Positions 47,623-59,631 of a DNA stretch of 64,000 nt are shown here, piece by piece (position 1 is the stretch's first letter; the number at the start of each line of letters is the position of its first letter). The stretch lies in assembly GCF_000003855.2 (NCBI RefSeq), contig NW_003101668.1, positions 1,528,031-1,592,030 on the forward strand, written 5' to 3'. Source of the stretch: Blastomyces gilchristii SLH14081. Taxonomy: Eukaryota > Ascomycota > Eurotiomycetes > Onygenales > Ajellomycetaceae. Under the pieces are notes generated by a model. That model was given only the letters and a program-made list of their open reading frames with translations. It was not told the DNA's origin and made no database searches. Position numbers and translations under genes: made by a program.

Positions 47623-47932
47623 AACGTGCAGTTAATGGAACCGTCTGCTGCTCTGCTGGTCTGATGGCGAAATCGACCTCTGTTGATGTTGATGGGGGTT
47701 GTTGTTGTTGTTCATCACGTGACTTGTGCACCAGGCGCCCTTTACCCCGCCGGTCTTCCTCCACGTTGTTAGCTTCTTCGTTTTTTAAATATTTATCTTA
47801 GTTGCCGGTTCCGTCGCCTATCTCTGCTGTCTCAAGGTGGGATCACTGTACACATGCTCACCATATCAAGCTAGCTTAACTAAGGTTAAACTTACCTCAG
47901 CACGTCCCCGCCCTCCGAAGTTTAGCGCGGAC
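47623..47932. promoter_or_regulatory. Divergent promoter between the unknown-function gene and the nuclease-like gene
   Basis: 310 bp between the two chosen start codons, unmutated, with a CAACAACAACAAC run (minus strand), TTTTTAAATATTTATC near 47785 and CT-rich sequence. The arrangement would let both genes be expressed together. Confidence 0.45.
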
Positions 47933-49420
47933 ATGGCGGCTCCTCGTCGCCAGGCCGCTCAAGGCCTAGACAAAATCCCATCCAATAAGAAGGAATGGCA
48001 TGAAGCGATACAAAAGTATGGCCTTCAACAGCGCACCCTCGAACAACTGTGCATGGAAGGTAGCTGCACCCTGACCAATCTTGGATCTGAGTACAGGCAT
48101 CTAATGTCAGGAGTGCAGGGAGTTTCTCTGCATCAACTGTTTCAAAAGAAGCATTCCTTACCATCCGCTGTATTTGGCCTGAGAAGAAGAGGCCCAAAGA
48201 TGCCTCCACGTATATTGCCAATCTAGAGTATTTCTTCAATGAAGACCATTCCGATGATGCCACGAAACTTATTCACAGAAACATCCTTGGACTCGATAAG
48301 CTGAAGACCTTGTATCTCATTATATGCAATCCAAAGGAACCCCGCAAGCGAACTCCTCCCGAATATTTTGGCACACTTGCGGATGGGCTAGGCCCGTTCT
48401 CGATGCTAGTTAATGTGTACAACCAACTTCTGGATAGATCAATTCAGGCCCCGATCAATGAACGCCCATTGGGCGGGGCTCCCAAAAGAATTAGATTCTA
48501 CGACGCTACGCGGCCCTCAGCAGTTGTAGATTCTACAAGTCCAACTCGCCAGACCTTTCTCTCAGAGGAGTTCAGAATGGGGGATATTGAGATGACAGAC
48601 GTCGGATATCAGCCGATAGCCCGTTGTCCTACTCATGCGCGTCCTCCTGCTGCGACTTCGGTTATAGAACCAACAGATAAGGAACCACCTCGTCGAACCC
48701 CAACTGAGACTCTCGTTGCGGATTTTATGGTCACTCTTCTTGGGGGCCTAGCAAGTCTTGTGCAGGCTCTAAACCCCAGGCCCCTCTGCATTGCAAACTC
48801 CTTTGAGACGACCTATACATTCGGCCCTGTCCGTAATACTTCTCAACAAGTCGACGTTACGTTCCGAGCCCGTATTGATGGGAGCATCCCATTCAGTCTA
48901 TCTCTGGCTGGCATGCCACGTGAAGTCGCGATATTCGAAGCAAAACGTGCTGCGCGTGGGGAGAGCGGAGGTAGCATCCCTGTTTTGGCCCAGCAGTCGA
49001 TGGAGCATGTCGCCTACATATGGAAACGCCATGAAGATGACCCGACGGTGATACCAACCCATTATCCTTGCATGCCCCTTTAACTGGTGATGGAACTTCT
49101 TACTGACAATGATTCTGTTGCAGTGGAAAACAAGGGTCAATACCTACCATACCTTCATGGTAGCTCAAGACCACTTGTATTTCCACATTAGCATTGGGAG
49201 CTACGACAATACATATCTCAAATATATTTTTGGCTCAGGTATCCAGCCAGTGCGTCCAGCGCAAGGGGAAATTCCGTTTCTTGAGATCCAGGAATTCGGG
49301 CCATTTGACGTTACTAATGAAGAAGAGCTTGGTGAATTCCTGCACATCATGCTATCCTTCATACTCTGGCAACTTGAACAAACGGAAACTGGAACTACAT
49401 TCAAAAGAGCACTCAGCTAA
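47933..49420 (+). CDS. PD-(D/E)XK nuclease-like protein
   Basis: Exons 47933-48059, 48119-49047, 49124-49420; introns of 59 and 76 nt, the second with a CTGAC branch point. Total 1353 nt, 450 residues. Residues 1-120 are predicted helical, with KKEWHEAIQKYGLQQ and RNILGLDKLKTLYLI. The middle is Pro/Thr-rich and probably disordered. The C-terminal half carries the nuclease-like signature: D288 (QQVDVTFRARI), E316 and K318 (AIFEAKR, the E-x-K element), and Q334-Q335 (VLAQQSMEHVAYI), followed by FMVAQDHLYFHISIG. This order matches the PD-(D/E)XK fold of restriction-type endonucleases. Activity is unproven. It is divergent from 46624-47622. An alternative first intron (48016-48110) also restores the frame. 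Confidence 0.7.
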
Positions 49421-49799
49421 ACTTTGGCAGTAAGGGCAATGGAATTAAAATTCGGTCGGTCCACTGAACAAACATCGGCCGAGGTATAGGTTTGGGGCAG
49501 TGGACATTATCTTCTTGATGAGATTGCAGCACGAGGCAAAAAGACTTCTAGAAAGTGGCATGACGATAAAATTGCCACTTCGTTAAGATATAGAAATGTT
49601 GTCATGCCTGCCTATTCTAGATGACCCGCAAAATACTGTCAAACAAACAATCGGCCAATCCACAATTGAGTGGAAGTAACTACTTAACACCGATACTTCC
49701 TTTTATTGCTTGAGACGAGTCTGTCGTAGCCTATAGGCTGGGCACGGACGTTAAACTTGATTCTAATAATAATGATAATTGCCTGAGACACTATCCCAT
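49421..49799. other. 3' flank of nuclease-like gene
   Basis: Mixed-composition sequence with no frame I can support. A (TAA)n-like patch (TTCTAATAATAATGATAAT) near 49760 marks the change to AT-shifted sequence. Confidence 0.5.
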
Positions 49800-50305
49800 T
49801 TATGCCATATTATACTGTTAACTGAAGAATATATATAGAAAGTGAACTATCTTCTCTGAATCTGAGATCTGATCTTATTGTCACTCTGTATTAGTCTTGA
49901 GATACTGATAATATCTGTTCAGTATCACTGATGAGTCTATAACACAGTTCTAAGAATAAAATGAGTCACTGTCTATCTCTCTCAGTAATTATAAGTCTTA
50001 TTGAGTTTTTCCTGAGTTTTGAAGCTGTATCACTTCTGTTGAAGCTGAGTGATATCAAGACTCTCTGCTAAGGCCAGGTAGTATTCAGCAGAGAGTTGAC
50101 TGTCATCATTGTCTTCATCATTGCTGATAGAGCCACTTTCATACTCACTGTCTGTAAAAATGACATTCAGTGTGAAGAGAGTGTTCAGAGCAGATCTGAC
50201 ATCTGTCTTGCTTCTGCCCTGCTTGTCAGGTCCAGCCAAACAAGACAGAGACACCATGATTGAGGCGGCCCAAGAAGGGCCAACAGTAGAGAGAGACAGA
50301 AACAA
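49800..50305 (-). pseudogene. Truncated DUF3435-like tyrosine recombinase relic
   Basis: Minus-strand frame from 50305. An acidic lead (DSEYESGSISNDEDNDDSQ) is followed by AEYYLALAESLDITQLQQK, then, with TGA read as Trp, YSFKTQEKL. After a frameshift it reads ISDSEKIVHFLYIFFSW (about 49805-49860). The succession of a Leu-Asp-rich helix, an R/K-Y-x-x-K-T-Q motif and SDSE...FL is, from memory, the N-terminal pattern of DUF3435 proteins, the family that includes Starship captain recombinases. The catalytic domain is absent and the left part is AT-shifted, so it is a dead fragment. Confidence 0.5.
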
Positions 50306-50780
50306 GTAATGAAAGACTTTTAAACACTTTCATGGATAGAACTGGCTCTGCGAAGAAGAGGAGCCGTAGACAACATGACAAGAGTGATGGGGACTGAAAA
50401 CAGAGAGAATAACATGATGGGAGAGAGGGAGGCCAAACCCGACAGAGTGAAGCATCAAAAACGGCTCCCCCCCCCCTTCTCCTCCCAAAAGAAGGGGAGC
50501 TGGGTGAGTGAAGGTGACTGAAAGCTCGCAAAAATGCAGGAACTTCAAAAATCGTGTGGAGGAAAGCACCGCGGTCGTGGGGATAGATTCACGTGATGAT
50601 CGAGGTTGGGCGGTTAGCGGGAGGCCAAAAGCAGCCATGAAAACCGCCATTTTCAGCCGCCGTCTAACTGTCACATCATTATATGGAGTATTAAATTAAT
50701 TTTAAATTAATTTTGAATTGATTGTAGAATTGATGGTAAATAATTGAGTGGTTTCAAATTACAAGAAAAGATGTATTGAG

Positions 50781-50866
50781 CGAGGTCAGGTAGTGGCACA
50801 GGCCACATTTGCGAGGTCAGCTTACATAACGAGGTCAAGTGCAAGTGGCGCACTTAGCGAGGTCAA
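50781..50866. repeat. Four direct copies of CGAGGTCA upstream of the recombinase relic
   Basis: CGAGGTCA starts at 50781, 50812, 50830 and 50858, about 480-560 bp upstream of the relic's start. Small inverted repeats lie between copies (GTGGC/GCCAC at 50793-50806; AAGTGC/GCACTT near 50837-50855). Such arrays are typical of subterminal transposase- or regulator-binding sites. Confidence 0.7.
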
Positions 50867-51955
50867 GTTTTCTGCTTCCTGTCGCAAACTCGCAGCCACT
50901 AAGCAAACTCAAAGCCACAAATCTAGTCCTGAAGTGGAATAGCGTGACGGCCTAATCAAGGAAATGGTTGTCAGAAAATGGATGTGATTGGCTTTGGCAC
51001 TGGCTTCGAGGCCCAGGTCCAGGCGGCCTTAGTCAGCTAGCCCAGTTGGGACTAGGTCTGCGGGTGAGTTCTGCCCGCTGTTCGTCTGCTTGTCTGCTTG
51101 TCTGCTGTTCTTCTGTTCTGCTGTCTGTTGATCTCCCACTTTCTTGGTCTGTCTTTTGCGGAATCACCTCTCGATCGAGCGTGGTGTCTGCCTGGGAGAA
51201 AGAGAGAGAGAGCTTTGTATCTTCCTTCTCAAACAGCCCACTGCTTTCTAGTTTCCTACAATCAGCTCTGGAAAGCTTGGTTAGATCCTTCAATTGCTTG
51301 CTTCACACCCCGCTAATAGCTCCCTTACCTCCCCTCCCTCCGCCACCTACCTACTTACTTACTTACTACCTATCCACCCCATCCCATCCACCAAGCCTCA
51401 CCGTCACCACTACCTCGTGTGTATATATCCTTTCTATGTCATCCCCTCTACTTTCTGACTGACCATCTGTCAGGAATCTTTCTCATTGACTGAATTGTGC
51501 TCAGGTTTCGTCTTCGCCATCCCTGCTTTCCCGCCGCTCCCGCTCGAGCTCCCATATCCGCCTAAAGTCTACCCCATGTAGAGCTCGTTTCTTTAATATA
51601 TATATACACCCTACTCCTGGAAGTCGAGCCTCAAGAAAATCTAGTTCACGCTCCGGAGCCCATTCCATCTCTTTCTCCCTTACCTTGGAATTAAGAAGAC
51701 TTGTGGAATTTTTTTTTCCCTAACCAAAAGTAAATACTGGTTGCCAGCACGCTCAATGGACAGTTGTGGGACGCTGAGAGGTCTGCTCACTCCTTTTGCT
51801 GAGAGACCACTTTGCGTTCCATCGGATTCTCCGGTCCATGGCCCTGAGATAGTCAGCTGCGACGAAACCATCATCACCGACAGCTTATACAACCTGCCCC
51901 TATAGTCCTCGCGCTGAGTGAAGGGAAGGAAGAAAAATAAAACAAGGGAAACAGA
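50867..51955 (+). promoter_or_regulatory. Upstream region and probable 5' leader of the mitochondrial carrier gene
   Basis: Pyrimidine-rich runs (about 51110-51460) and TATATATATA at 51599 are followed by an AAACAGAATGATG start context. Frames inside are low-complexity Ser/Leu and I do not treat them as genes. Confidence 0.5.
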
Positions 51956-53617
51956 ATGATGCCATCACTACAACAACAGCAGCAACAGCAGCAACAACAA
52001 AAACAACAACACCAGAAGACTATCAACAATGCCACCATCAACCCGGCCACTGTTGCTGCGTCTTCGTCATCGCCGTTGCCTTCGTCGCTGGTTCCGTCGT
52101 CTTCCGCCTCCGCATCCTCGTCCTCCTCATCAGCATCATCATCCTCTCCCTTATCCTCCTCTATCGCTGTAGCCTCGTCCCCAGCTTCAAACGCTAAGAT
52201 GCCCTATGGCATATGGAACATGGACGAACCCACGCGAAACCGCTTGTTGAAACAGTACAGAACCCAGGCTGCCTCTGCGGCCTCGACTATATTTGCAACA
52301 CTCTCTGTGGTATGGCTCCTACTCTTGTGTATTATGTATGAATGAACATGAGTTCTTTTATAAATAGATCAGGGCAGATAAATTGACTTTCTTGTGTTTC
52401 CTAGACTCCGTTGGAAAACCTCAAAACCCGCATGCAAACGTGAGTAGTCCGCGCCCATACACCCTCCGCTTTGTACTTTTCTGCTGTGCCGTAGTCTAAC
52501 TATCTATTATTTTACACTCTCAAGTCATGATTTTCGAGGCCTCACCGACTGCGCTCGCTATATCTGGCGTACGGAGGGCTTCAGAGGGTATACTGCAGGT
52601 TTGTTTGTCCTTGTAGTAGCCGTAGAATCGGGATAAACTAGTTGGCTTTCCCAAAGGAAAAGGCTGAATTCTTATTCTTACTCTTGAACACAGGAGCTTT
52701 ACCGCCCATGGTCAGCGTCACGTTTGTCCGTGTTACAAACTTTACGGTATACCAAAAGGCCAAGTACGCCCTCTCCGATGCCATTGAGAGGATGACTGGA
52801 GAAGCACCCCTGGTGCTATACAATACCCCAGGAAGCCTCCCCACTCTCGGCACTGTGTCCTGTTTTACAATAGCTGGAATGGTTGCTGGACTTGCCGCCA
52901 CCCCTCTTGCATGTACGTGCTCCCTTCCCCCTCTTCTATCCCCTTTTTTAATGTAAAAAAGTAACCCATCATTCTAACCCCCTCCCCAGGTCCCTTCGAG
53001 CTAGCTAAAAATGTCGTCCAAACCTCTGTCCTCATGGCAAACAGATCGCACGCGATAGCTGGAACGGCCACCAACCGCCACACATCCCTCCGTGGCATGC
53101 CTCGCCTCGGCACCATCGACGCCATAAAGCAAATCGTCTCCCGCCATGGCTATCGCGGCCTATACACTGGTGTACGCCTGCACGCAATTCGCGATACGAT
53201 CGGAACCGGACTCTACTTTGGCATCTACGAGACCGCCAAGCAACTCATCTCCACTTACTTGGGCGATCAACAGTCACCCTTTGGCGCGCCAATGGCGGCG
53301 GGGGCGTTATCCGGGGTTATTCCTTGGATATGCGTGAGTGAACCCTATATATGGTGTCCCATATGTTATATCACTCCCACTAGTACCTATTATTGACATA
53401 TGCTATATAGACATATACACTAGACACCAAAAAGACACGGGCGCAGTGCATCCTACTAGGTAAATCTAAGGAGATCGGCGAGGCGTCGATGGCCGCGGCG
53501 CGCTCGTCTATGTATAAGGGCATGTCGGTCTCGATCGCGCGGACGGCGTTTCAAAATATGATTCTCCTGACAACGTTTGAGTATCTGAAAGTTCGGATTA
53601 ACCAGCTTGAGGCGTGA
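51956..53617 (+). CDS. Mitochondrial carrier family protein (SLC25-type)
   Basis: Six exons: 51956-52309, 52405-52439, 52525-52598, 52694-52912, 52990-53333, 53411-53617. Total 1233 nt, 410 residues. Three repeats carry the Px[DE]xx[KR] signature: PLENLK (120-125), PFELAK (229-234) and, in the third, TLDTKK (345-350), where the proline is replaced by threonine. The partner motif after each appears as FRGYTAGALPP and YRGLYTGV. Carriers of this family exchange metabolites across the inner mitochondrial membrane with six membrane helices; the substrate cannot be read from sequence. Residues 1-80 are an unusual Gln- and Ser-rich low-complexity extension ahead of the first helix. A second ATG inside it (AKMPYGIW) could give a conventional-length protein of about 330 residues. 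Confidence 0.9.
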
Positions 53618-56600
53618 GGCGGCGGTCGCTGTCGTTTGGTGATGTTTTGTGGCTTTCTCTTCTTTCTGGCTTCTGTGTGCATGCTGGTATGTCTGTTGGA
53701 ATGGGCAGACGTACAACCAAATCGGCATACCAAAATCAAACAGAGAGGAAGGTAAGAGGAGGTCAGAGACGAGGCGAGGTGAATGGACATATATCAGAAA
53801 CTTTTACGTTTACTTTTTACCCATTACCCCTTTCCCCATGCTTACAATATTTTCCTTTGATATTTTCTTCTCCGATTTATTTTCCTACTTTTTCTGATTC
53901 TGCCTGCGGCTACCAGGAAGTAGCTTAAGCATAGCCATATCCCTTCCCATTCTGAACCGTCACAATCTTCTTCTTCACTTCTCTTATTTCCTTTCTCCAC
54001 TCAGTGAAAGAAAATCTTTGCTGAACATGATCCTGCTTGCTTCCCACATCTTCCTCTTCTCCTCCTGTCTTATTTTACCCTATTCACGGTGTCCCGGGTG
54101 TGATTTATGTTTTTATGTTTTTCTTACGGTGTGACGGGATCATGGGTATGATCACGGGTATGAATTTTCTGTCCCTTGCCCTTCTGGCCTGATATTGTTA
54201 TCTTGCCTTCTTTTTTTCTTCTCCTCTTCTCCTTTACATACTTTTACTTTTTACATGTCTTTTTTGCATGACCTCACAGCTCATTTAGAAGCCTTATGAT
54301 ACAGCCGTTTTTTTTGTTTTTCTTTTTTACATATTTTGTATCCGACTTGTTCTGCGACCTTGGACGCTTCTCCGGGAGTGCTGTGCTGCTACTGGTGTCG
54401 GTGCAGGTTATCATTGTACTTTAACTATATATATATAATATATATGAGTATATACAGGTACAATCGCAAATGATAGTTTTGGTTATGTGTTTTATATTTA
54501 GCTGCTGAGTCAAGGTTGTTGTTACGTCATTGGCTATTGGCTCCTGCACTCATCTCGAACCATCTCCACTTCCACGTGATCACCACCCTGCTTAGCTAAT
54601 AGTTAAATTACCACTCAATCCTCTTATCCTCAAATTTTCCAATTTTCCAATTTCTCCTATTTCTTTTTCTTCTCTTCTTTTTTTTCCCCATACATATTTC
54701 CAGGTCTCCGACATGCCCTTGTTCTGGTAGTTATTCTCGCAATAACCTATTTTTGCCTCTATTACCTCTACAAATTACAGAAGAGACCGAGAACAAATCT
54801 TAGGATATGCCCGTTCTAATCCCAGCTGTTGTTTGGTTGTCAAGTTATATTTGAATAATTTTGGCTGCCTGACGAGTCGATTGATGGGTTCGCTTTTTGG
54901 GCATAAATATATATAAACTCTACATTCCTAGCCTTTTTCCCTCTACTTTTATTTCCTTTTCTCTTACATGCCTGGTAGCCAATTGGGAATTGGGTCGTGG
55001 ACCCTTCAAAGGTGACCGATGTGTATTTTTACTTCAGAGGCAGAACCAAATGGGCAAAAACCAAAGCCCAAAAATTTCACGAAAATCATTTCGTTTATTT
55101 GTCTCAGCGACGATTTCGTTGCCCCCTCTCCCAAATCCACAACGGAGTTTACAATAGGGAATCTCGTCAATGCAGCCCAGTTACTTGCCTCGGACAATAA
55201 AGCAACTACTCATAAAACCATTCCAGCTCGAACGGGGCATAAGACTATTAGCATCCGTCTAGCTCCCCTCACATTCCATCCCACGGCTTGCTCTATTTCG
55301 CAAAGCCTCTTTTCCTACTAGGAAATTCTTCCTCGGTGTTATGCTACTGTCGTTCGCGAGAAGCACCTGCTGGAGCCTGCGACTCGAGATCATAGATATA
55401 CATAGGGAAAATGATATGAAAATTGAAGCTCCACGATGATAGTGGAGGAAGCAGAGGAATAAAAGGAAGAGATAAGGGAAAAAAGCACGGCATCATCGAA
55501 GTCTCGTCCGTCCTTTCACAATGATGTCTCGAGGTCAAAAGTCATGCCAACAGCAAAAAGAAAAAAAGAAAAAAATAGGAAGAGTAGAAAGCAAGAATTG
55601 CTCTTTTCTTCTTTTGATTTTTTCGTCTCTCTCGTGTTGCGTCTACCTTTCCTTTATTTACTTCTGTGGAGGATGACGTGTCAAATTGAGTTGGAGATAC
55701 ATATCAAGGCAACATTTGTCCAGCGTTTGTTATATAAGTTGTTAAAGCGTGTTAGAAACGAATTGATTTGATTTTTACTTCTTCTTGCCCTCTTTCATTC
55801 GAACTCACTGGCCCATTGGCCATACTAAAAGAGTGCTTTTTAGTACCCTTCCCTTAGGAGTCCTACCGTTAGTTATGGCATGAATTAAGTATAACCGGCT
55901 GGTACCCTTGGAAGAAGATGTTGCTGCGCCATCATGTACGTTCCTTGTTCCTCGCAGCCCCGGCATATCTCAACGCCATCAAGCATTCAAGTCGTGGTAG
56001 CCAAGGAAGTAGTTAAGTTACTCAACTCCGAAACCATATCGGTCTCGCCACCGCCTAGTATTTCTTCCTTCAGATTTAATTCGGATAGCAATAATAACAA
56101 TGCCTTTTATTGTTGAATGTGCCGCCGTATCAACTACAAATGTGGCATAAAAATAGTGTACGCATAGTATGTCCTTCGGTTGACTTCTTTTTTCGCCTCA
56201 AGCTCTTCTGGTTAATTGTGGGCCATCTCGTATCTCGTAGATGAAGCCATGGCACAGTCGAGAAGGAGGGGAAACAAACTGAATGCTGAGTACAATATGT
56301 ATTATCTCTGATAAGGGACATAGGCCATGGATTTTGTGTAGCGGTATATGTATAAATATATCTATATATGTATGCGGGGGCGGGTAATTAAATACATCAT
56401 CATTTGGGCCCCAAAAAGAGCATTGCACAAAAAGAGAAAAAAAAAAGGTAAATGAATTAAGTGAACGGCATATAACAGTACATGGCATGGTGGGCACGAG
56501 GAATGAATACACATATCATAAACACACGAAGGACGTAAAACAAGAGCGAGTTTGTAAGGGGGAGAAAGAAACGAAGGGAAAAAAATGAGAAATTTGTCAT

Positions 56601-56815
56601 AAAAAGTTTATGTTTTCTATTACAAAACAGAGTTGAGGAATATAGAGAGCTGAATAGGACGAGAAGAGTCGAAGATATTGGAGGTGCTCTTGTTGGCATT
56701 CCTCCCTTAAAGGCTCGCCTTGGGAGGGAAGCCTAACATCTGAATTCTGCATACTAGAACCAGCAGGGCAGGGCTAACGCTCGGGGAGATTTTTTTATTT
56801 TTTTATTTTTTTATT

Positions 56816-56847
<32 letters not shown>

Positions 56848-57076
56848 TTTATTTTTTTATAATCTCGTTCCTACGGTATTGGAATTATCTCTCTAGTTTT
56901 TTTTGCGTCCACTGCTGTATTAACATGGGCGCCTAAAGGATTCGCCGTCGTTGGGAGGCAAGGGGAGGGAGATAGGGCTTCTCTTTCTCTCTCAGTCTCA
57001 TGCGCTCCCATTTGCATATATTGATGGGGATCTAGAGACCTTTTTGTGACTAATATATATTTAATCGAAATTTTTT
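53618..57076. other. Intergenic region, 3.4 kb
   Basis: CT- and T-rich sequence (53820-54260), TATATATATA at 54427, CACGTG at 54573, and several short frames without family resemblance. No tRNA-like fold was recognised. Confidence 0.5.
56791..56861 (+). repeat. T-run/A microsatellite
   Basis: About ten units of seven or eight T followed by A, just downstream of the cupredoxin gene's stop (plus-strand coordinates). Confidence 0.9.
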
Positions 57077-58172
57077 TTAAAAATCGAGAGGCTCGACGCC
57101 ACGCTTGAGTGGAGACGATTGCGGCATAGGGATAGTGCCTGTTTGTAGTTTTGTTAGCCCTGTTTGACACGGAGGTAGATAGGGTAAATAAGGAGAAGGC
57201 ATACCAGGTAGTCCGCCTTGGGAGTTGAGGCCGACGCCTTGAGGCCACGATTCCATACCACAGAGGCAGGAGCAAGAGCAAGCATCTCCGGATCCCATCT
57301 GGCCGTCTCCGAAAGCAATGGTTGCTTGAGGTGTGGTGATGTCCTGAGTCGGGGTGGCAGACACAACACTGGCATTACCACCTCCGATTCCAGCAGAGGG
57401 AGGCGAGGGAACAGCAGCGTCACCGGCCATGGCGAGCTCTTTGAATCGTGCCTGCGATTTCTCGGCGGTAGGGTTGATGCTGAATACCATTCCTTGCTCA
57501 CAGTGCCTGCCTTGATCACAGAACATCCACACCGGGTCCAACGTGGTAACTTGGAACTGCATGTTTGGCGCGGGGTTCACAGTGTTGTTAGGATTTGGCA
57601 TGAATCCAGAGTCGATACCTTGGGCCATCCGGACGCATGGTTGATTAAAGGTGGATTGGGTCGCGGTGTGGTTTTGGGACATGAAGTCGAAGATCACCAT
57701 GTCGCCGATAGCAGCGTTTACGGTTTCTGGCTGAAATATAAGACCAGCTTCACCACCAACAATAACCTATAATGGAGAACCGAGTCAGTGGCACGGTGGT
57801 GGTATCTTTATATATCGTAAAGCGATCACATACCCGATGTTCTCTGCCTCTTTGCATTGGGGGTTCGTTCCAAACTTGATGCTTCGCACCACCGCCAACA
57901 TTGGTTGTTATGATAGTAACACTGATGGATTGTCCAGGTGCATGGTGACCATTAAACCCCCCCTTTCCTATAATATTGTGCTGGTTTCCACCTCCCAAAA
58001 AAACATCGCGATGGTTTCCAGTTCCCCCACCGCCATGCTGGGGTCCGACACCGACGCCAACTCCACGTTCACCACCGCTTCCCAGAACAAACGGGAGACC
58101 TACGCCCTCACCAGCGTGGTTGGATGCGGCTGCGGCTGCAACGAGCGAAACCAAAGTGAATAATCGTGCCAT
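57077..58172 (-). CDS. Secreted cupredoxin-domain protein
   Basis: Exons (minus) 58172-57834 and 57766-57077, 67-nt intron; 1029 nt, 342 residues. Residues 1-17 are a signal peptide (MARLFTLVSLVAAAAAS). Residues 18-95 are a Gly/His-rich low-complexity segment. Residues 110-215 are a plastocyanin-like cupredoxin domain: GDMVIFDFMSQNHTATQ, DSGFMPN and WMFCDQGRHCEQGM. The type 1 copper ligands are apparent as H146, C196, H201 and M206. The C-terminal 125 residues are Pro/Gly/Ser-rich with a Cys cluster (CSCSCLC) and no clear GPI signal. Related fungal proteins are extracellular or cell-wall proteins, often called extracellular serine-rich proteins; their reaction is not established. Confidence 0.88.
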
Positions 58173-59631
58173 TTTTTGGATATCAAATCTCTCGTAGATT
58201 TCTCCTTGCTTTTTCTGCGTACTCGGTTAAGGAATCGAAAAAAATTCAAAAGCAGCAATATTAAAACCTTTAAGCTGGGTAAATAGGTATACGAAAAATA
58301 TAGGTAGACGAGATATGAGATAAATGACCGGACGAGGTCCTGCTCGTGAATGGCTGCAAGCAACGTTTTAATCGAATGAGTGACAACAACCTTTGAGCTT
58401 CCTGGAAAGACAAGAAGGAAGAAAGTAAATATAGCATAAGAAACAGCACAGGAAAATATAGAAAGGTGCGAACACTTGAAAGATGAGAATAAATAGGAAC
58501 CAAGAAGTAGCAGAGACCCAGGGCGGCGGAGGGCATCGTTTAAATTCTGGCATGAATCTGTAGGCGGCATAGGAATTTGGGAATTTGAAAGTTAAGGGGT
58601 TTCCCAAAGGACGCCGACATCAAACCGCCTAGCTGGCTCTTTTGCGTAGTCCATGCTCCTGCTTGTTCTAATTTGGGTTGGATGGGAGGCGGATCTGGGG
58701 AGGTCTGACGATGGTGAGGTTGAAGATGTATCGAGTAGTGTATCATGCTGGAGCTTCAACGTTTCGAGTGCACCCAAACCCCCAGCCACGCGAGGGACGC
58801 TACACATCGGGAGTTAAATAAAGTATGGCATTACGGTCTAGCTTTGCAATGCTGGGGGACTCGCAATTCTTTTCTGCAGTTGATTAAAGGGTATCTGATG
58901 CGGATTTTCTTGGTATTTGTGTTGTGTGAAGTTTTAAGCGGAGCCTGGAGCGGTTAATATACCAATCCACTCATACCTTGAAAACATAGATCCCAATTCA
59001 GGCTAACAGCCACACCAAAAAGAACGCCGGCTAATTAAGTTATTTCTTGTGTAATTGGCCGATATGCATGTACAACAAGATGTTATTTCAACTATATCGT
59101 GCATGTACAGTACATGTCATGGCATCCACAAAATACTGATATTTTTTTCGACTCCAGGGGTAGCAGTGATCGTTTCCATTATAATGCCATGTGCAGCTAG
59201 GCGCCACACTCGGGTGAAGGATAGTCATTAAGTTATCCAGATCGCCCATAGGCATCGCTCATGCCTTTTAATGTCCCTTGCTACAGCTACCCAGACCGTG
59301 ATTCTAGCTGACGGCCCCGGGAGCGTCATCCATGCCTTCCCCATCATCCGTTCTTGGATTAAAAATCACACTCCAACATCTCAATTTAGTCTGGAGCCTG
59401 ATTTGGCATCCTCCAGTCTCCCGCTTCGGGTAATATCCCAGAAGTAGGTACGTAAACCCAGTGGATGGATTGCCATTTGTAGAACACCCTTCCCATACTT
59501 CGATTTGGAACTGTTCCTGTCTCGGATATGGAACGTTGACTCAGCTTGGCTTAGCCACCATATATTAACCGTCTTAGCTGTAGGGCCGCCAGCGATCATC
59601 TGCCTTACGGTACAGACTTAAATCAATAACA
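58173..59631. other. Intergenic region between cupredoxin and SMN genes
   Basis: No frame resembles a family I know. The part just upstream of 58172 is the cupredoxin promoter, and the part near 59600 is the 3' flank of the SMN gene. Confidence 0.5.

Noticed and set aside
50226..51462. Several overlapping 70-160 codon frames on both strands
   Set aside because: Low-complexity Ser/Leu translations of a CT-rich leader, with no splice logic or family resemblance.
54897..55321. Small gene in the long intergenic region
   Set aside because: Frames overlap in all phases without conserved motifs or a clear start and splice pattern.
57218..57772. 184-codon plus-strand frame opposite the cupredoxin gene
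   Set aside because: Antisense shadow of an exon with clear copper-ligand motifs.
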